A stretch of 56,248 nucleotides of DNA. It comes from Betaproteobacteria bacterium. Lineage in GTDB: Bacteria > Pseudomonadota > Gammaproteobacteria > Burkholderiales > SG8-39. The notes beneath the pieces were generated by a model, which did no database searches, was not told the origin of the DNA, and saw nothing but the letters and a program-made list of their open reading frames with translations. The translations under genes and the position numbers were made by a program. Within the stretch, counting starts at the first letter, position 1. Each line of letters begins with the position of its first letter. The stretch covers positions 1-56,248 of the forward strand of contig SCTX01000001.1 of assembly GCA_004298385.1 (NCBI GenBank), read 5' to 3'. Positions 53,402 to 56,248 of the stretch are shown here, piece by piece.

Positions 53402-54101
53402 GGTCACCGGACTCGTCGTCCGCTATGGGTCCATCGAAGCCGTGCGCGATTGTGATCTCACCTTCGACACCGGAACGATTACAGCCATTCTTGGCGCCAA
53501 CGGCGCCGGCAAGTCCTCGCTGATGAAGGCGATCTCGGGCTTGGTGCCGGCCGCGGCGGGAACCATAAGGATCGATGGCGAGGACATCACTGCCTTGCAC
53601 GCGCACCGGCGGGCCCGCCTCGGGATATCGCACGCGCTGGAAGGGCGGCGTCTGTTCCACAGCATGAGCGTCGACGAAAATCTCCGGGTGGCCTGGGAAT
53701 TTCGCCATCGCGGAAACGATTTCAAGACCGCGTCGGATCGCGTGTTCGAGCGCTTTCCGATGCTCGCCACGCGCCGCAAGACGCCCGCCGGACTTTTGTC
53801 CGGTGGCCAGCAGCAGATGGTCATTCTCTCGGCGGCGCTGATCCACGAACCACGCTACCTGTTGCTCGATGAGCCATCGCTCGGTCTCGCGCCAGTGATC
53901 GTGCAGCAAATTTTCGCGGCGATCAGCGCGGTTTGCCGCGACAGCGGAACTACCATCATCTTGTCGGAACACGTCGCGGCGCTGGCCTTGAGTGTCGCGC
54001 ACCAGGCTTACGTGCTAAAACAAGGCAAGGTCGTGCGCAAAGGGGCGGCGTCCGCCCTCGCCGTCGATGCGTCGCTGTCGGCGGCTTATCTCGGTGGCTA
54101 G
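53394..54101 (+). CDS. ABC importer ATPase (LivF-like)
   Basis: The 235-residue ATPase has Walker A GANGAGKSS, signature LLSGGQQQM, Walker B with LLLDEPSLGLAP and the H-loop SEHVAAL. It completes the importer with the fused LivM-LivG protein. The ATG at 53394 overlaps the previous gene by 8 bp; the longer open frame is the end of that gene in another phase. Confidence 0.95.
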   Translation: MLEVTGLVVRYGSIEAVRDCDLTFDTGTITAILGANGAGKSSLMKAISGLVPAAAGTIRIDGEDITALHAHRRARLGISHALEGRRLFHSMSVDENLRVAWEFRHRGNDFKTASDRVFERFPMLATRRKTPAGLLSGGQQQMVILSAALIHEPRYLLLDEPSLGLAPVIVQQIFAAISAVCRDSGTTIILSEHVAALALSVAHQAYVLKQGKVVRKGAASALAVDASLSAAYLGG

Positions 54102-54149
54102 ACAATCATGCACCCGGCCGCGCATACTCGAAAGGAAGGAGAATTGACC

Positions 54150-55325
54150 ATGCTACAAACCGGCATTTACGAATTCCTGCCCCAGGACCGTGTGATCTTC
54201 GGCCGGCCGGCTCACGAAGCGGTGGTCGAGACTGCCGACAAGCTCGGCAAGCGGCGGTTACTGATCGTGGCGAGCAAGACGCTCTCCCGGCGGACCGATG
54301 TCGTTTCGCGGATTGCCGCAGCCCTGGCCGAACGCTACGTCGGCGTGTTCGACGAATGCGTCGAACACGTGCCGCGCGCTTCGGTGCTGCAGCTCGCGGC
54401 CACCGTCAAACGCCTGCAGCCCGACCTGATCGTCACGGTCGGTGGCGGCACGCCGATGGATACGGTCAAAGTCCTGCTGGTGGCCCTCGCCGAAGGAATC
54501 GCCGATGAGGCGGGCTTCGACGCCGTGCGCATTCGCGTGAACCCGGACGGCACGCGGGTGGTGCCGTTGGTGCGTGATCCGCCGCTGCGCCAGATCATGG
54601 TGCCCTCCACTCTGTCGGGGGCGGAGTTCTCCAATCTGGGCGGTGCAACGGACCCGACGCGCCAAGTGAAAGACCTCTATACGGGGCGGTTCATTGGCGG
54701 CCAGGTAGTCATTCTCGATCCGGCAGCGACCGTACACACGCCGGAGCAATTGTGGCTGTCGACGGGTATCCGTGCGGTCGACCACGCCGTGGAAACGATC
54801 TGCTCGCGCCGGCCGCAACCGTTCACCGACGCGACCTGCCTGCATGGCCTGGGCATGCTGGCACGATCATTGTCGGTGAATCGCTCCCAGCCGTCGAATC
54901 TGCAGGCGCGCCTCGACAGCCAACTCGCCGTTTGGCTCGCCTCGACCGGGTTGGGTCGGGTCGATTGGGGTGCGAGCCATGGCATCGGCCACCAGTTGGG
55001 AGCGGTTGCCGGTGTCCCGCATGGCCATTGCTCGTGCGTGATGCTGCCGAGCGTGCTGCGTTGGAACCATGCCGTCACCGCCGACGCGCAAGCGACGGTG
55101 GCTCGTGCCCTGGGTCGCACCGACGGCAATGCCGCTGAAGCTGTACTGGACCTGATCCGGGCGCTGGGCCAACCGTACCGCCTGCAGGATGTCGGCGTAC
55201 GGCGCGAACATTTTCCCGCCATCGCCAAGGGCGCGATGCAAAACATGATGGTTCGAAGCAATCCGCGCCCGATCAACGCCGAAGCGGACATTTACGAGAT
55301 CCTCGAGATCGCCTGGCAGAATTGA
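54150..55325 (+). CDS. Iron-containing alcohol dehydrogenase / maleylacetate reductase-like
   Basis: The 391-residue product has the group III dehydrogenase fold: VGGGTPMDTVK for NAD(P)H binding, and the metal ligands D and H in STGIRAVDHAVE and histidines in GASHGIGHQLGAVAGVPHGHC. Such enzymes reduce aldehydes, ketones or maleylacetate. GGAAGGAG precedes the ATG at 54150. Its place between an importer and a MmgE/PrpD gene suggests it helps to degrade the imported compound. The exact substrate is unknown. Confidence 0.88.
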   Translation: MLQTGIYEFLPQDRVIFGRPAHEAVVETADKLGKRRLLIVASKTLSRRTDVVSRIAAALAERYVGVFDECVEHVPRASVLQLAATVKRLQPDLIVTVGGGTPMDTVKVLLVALAEGIADEAGFDAVRIRVNPDGTRVVPLVRDPPLRQIMVPSTLSGAEFSNLGGATDPTRQVKDLYTGRFIGGQVVILDPAATVHTPEQLWLSTGIRAVDHAVETICSRRPQPFTDATCLHGLGMLARSLSVNRSQPSNLQARLDSQLAVWLASTGLGRVDWGASHGIGHQLGAVAGVPHGHCSCVMLPSVLRWNHAVTADAQATVARALGRTDGNAAEAVLDLIRALGQPYRLQDVGVRREHFPAIAKGAMQNMMVRSNPRPINAEADIYEILEIAWQN

Positions 55326-55352
55326 ACACGAGACAAGAATAGGAGATCCATC

Positions 55353-56248
55353 ATGACTGTTTCCCAAAGCATTGCCCGTTTCGTCCACGAACTCGACATC
55401 GACCGGGTGCCGCCCGAAGTAGCCGAAAAGACCCGCGTCTGCCTGCTCAACGGCTATGGCATCGGCCTGGGTTGCCACGATACCCCTTACGCTCCGGTGG
55501 CGCGCCGTGCCGCCATCGCCATGGACGGCGAGGTCGCGACCGGCGCCACGCTGCTAGGCGACGGACGCAAGACGAGCATCGCCGCCGCATGCCTCGCCAA
55601 TTCAGCCCTGTTTCACGGGCGCGGGCAGGAAGATACCTGTGGCGCAGCGCACCTGGGCACCATCATGATTCCCCTGCTCACCGCCCTGATCGAATCGCGC
55701 GGCTATCCCCTCGCACGACTGATGCCTGCGCTGCTCTGCGGCTACGAGGCCGGCGGCCTGCTCGAGCGCGCCTACGCGGGAAAGACGACACCCGGCGGTT
55801 TTCGCGCATCGCCGCTATACGGCACCACCGCGGCGGCAGCGGCGGCGGGAAAAATGCTGGAGCTTTCGGAAACGCAACTCGCGGCGGCGCTCGCCAATGC
55901 CGCAGCATTTTCCGGCGGCATCCTGCAATCGTTCGCGGATGGCACCGACGAGTGGCGCTATCAGGTGGGCGTAGCCGCACGCCTCGGCCTCGTCGCGGCG
56001 GAACTCGCCCGCGCCGGATCGATCTCGGCGCCGCATGCCTACGAAGGAACGGCGGGCCTGGTGCGCAGCTTTGCCAAAACCGAATGCGACGCCGGCGCGC
56101 TGGTCGCCGGGCTGGGTCGGGACTGGGCGGTCCTGCGCGTCACTTTCAAGCCGTTTCCGGTGTGCGCGTTCAACCAGACTCCGGTCACCGCCGCGCTGAT
56201 CCTGCGCGAAAAACTCGCCGGCTCCCCGATCAAGGCCGTAAGCGTGCG
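55353..56248 (+). CDS. MmgE/PrpD family protein (3' truncated)
   Basis: The visible 298 residues begin MTVSQSIARFVHELDIDRVP and contain FHGRGQEDTCGAAHLGTIMIP, CGYEAGGLLERAYAG, FRASPLYGTTAAAAAAGKML and FKPFPVCAFNQ, the usual MmgE/PrpD landmarks. PrpD is 2-methylcitrate dehydratase, but this family also has unknown relatives, and operon context here (ABC importer, iron-type dehydrogenase) does not match the methylcitrate cycle. AGGAG lies before the ATG. The frame is open to the window edge. Confidence 0.88.
   Translation, partial: MTVSQSIARFVHELDIDRVPPEVAEKTRVCLLNGYGIGLGCHDTPYAPVARRAAIAMDGEVATGATLLGDGRKTSIAAACLANSALFHGRGQEDTCGAAHLGTIMIPLLTALIESRGYPLARLMPALLCGYEAGGLLERAYAGKTTPGGFRASPLYGTTAAAAAAGKMLELSETQLAAALANAAAFSGGILQSFADGTDEWRYQVGVAARLGLVAAELARAGSISAPHAYEGTAGLVRSFAKTECDAGALVAGLGRDWAVLRVTFKPFPVCAFNQTPVTAALILREKLAGSPIKAVSV

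Noticed and set aside
54851-54866. Sigma-54-like TGGCACGATCATTGTC
   Set aside because: It lies inside the dehydrogenase gene and lacks the GC of the -12 box.

Overview
The window looks like chromosomal DNA of a betaproteobacterium, most likely an uncultured member of Burkholderiales or a close relative. The evidence is its high GC content, the order ndk-rlmN-pilF-rodZ-ispG-hisS-yfgM-bamB-der-hfq-hflX-hflK-hflC-DUF2065-hisZ-purA, the order rpsF-priB-rpsR-rplI-dnaB, and two Bug-type solute-binding proteins. No plasmid, phage or CRISPR structures were seen.

Region 1 (1-9.3 kb): the tail of an unknown gene, a Bcp-type peroxiredoxin, a PIN-PhoH ATPase and a small CDGSH iron-sulfur protein. The replication/ribosome operon rpsF-priB-rpsR-rplI-dnaB and the pair rnr-rlmB follow on the minus strand. 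A tRNA-Leu(CAG) gene diverges from rnr. Two copies of a mosaic palindromic repeat lie at 2254-2436 and 4231-4462. They carry the same two blocks in swapped order.

Region 2 (9.7-19.4 kb): a GlrK-QseG-GlrR sensor/lipoprotein/sigma-54 activator operon, followed by envelope genes: a small lipoprotein, a lipoprotein with three FN3 domains and a terminal c-type heme motif, a glycine-zipper protein, a small membrane protein, a bactofilin, a PA2779-like protein and an unrecognised membrane protein. Upstream of the FN3-heme gene and of the glycine-zipper gene I find the same regulatory layout: two TGTC-N10-GACA-like sites about 68 bp apart, an IHF-like site 27 bp before the -24 box, and a full GG-N10-GC sigma-54 promoter. 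I read these as direct targets of the neighbouring GlrR.

Region 3 (19.4-35.7 kb): a long, tightly packed minus-strand housekeeping block running from ndk to purA, with several 4-bp ATGA overlaps. Beyond purA it ends in a candidate small ORF, a VOC-fold protein and the C-terminal stump of an ABC ATPase, which suggests a deletion scar.

Region 4 (36-56.2 kb): accessory acyl-CoA and carbon metabolism. It holds two sets of enoyl-CoA hydratase family, acyl-CoA dehydrogenase or nitronate-monooxygenase-like genes with Bug receptors. Next is a set of ACAD10/11-type acyl-CoA dehydrogenase, APH-fold kinase, DUF6285 protein, enoyl-CoA hydratase and acyl-CoA ligase, with convergent SDR and VOC genes. This set resembles the levulinate (lva) 4-hydroxyacyl-CoA pathway. 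After an ISAzo13-like transposase stump comes a branched-chain-type ABC importer with a fused permease-ATPase, an iron-type alcohol dehydrogenase and a MmgE/PrpD gene cut by the window end.

All assignments come from reading the sequence. No alignments, structure predictions or database searches were run.
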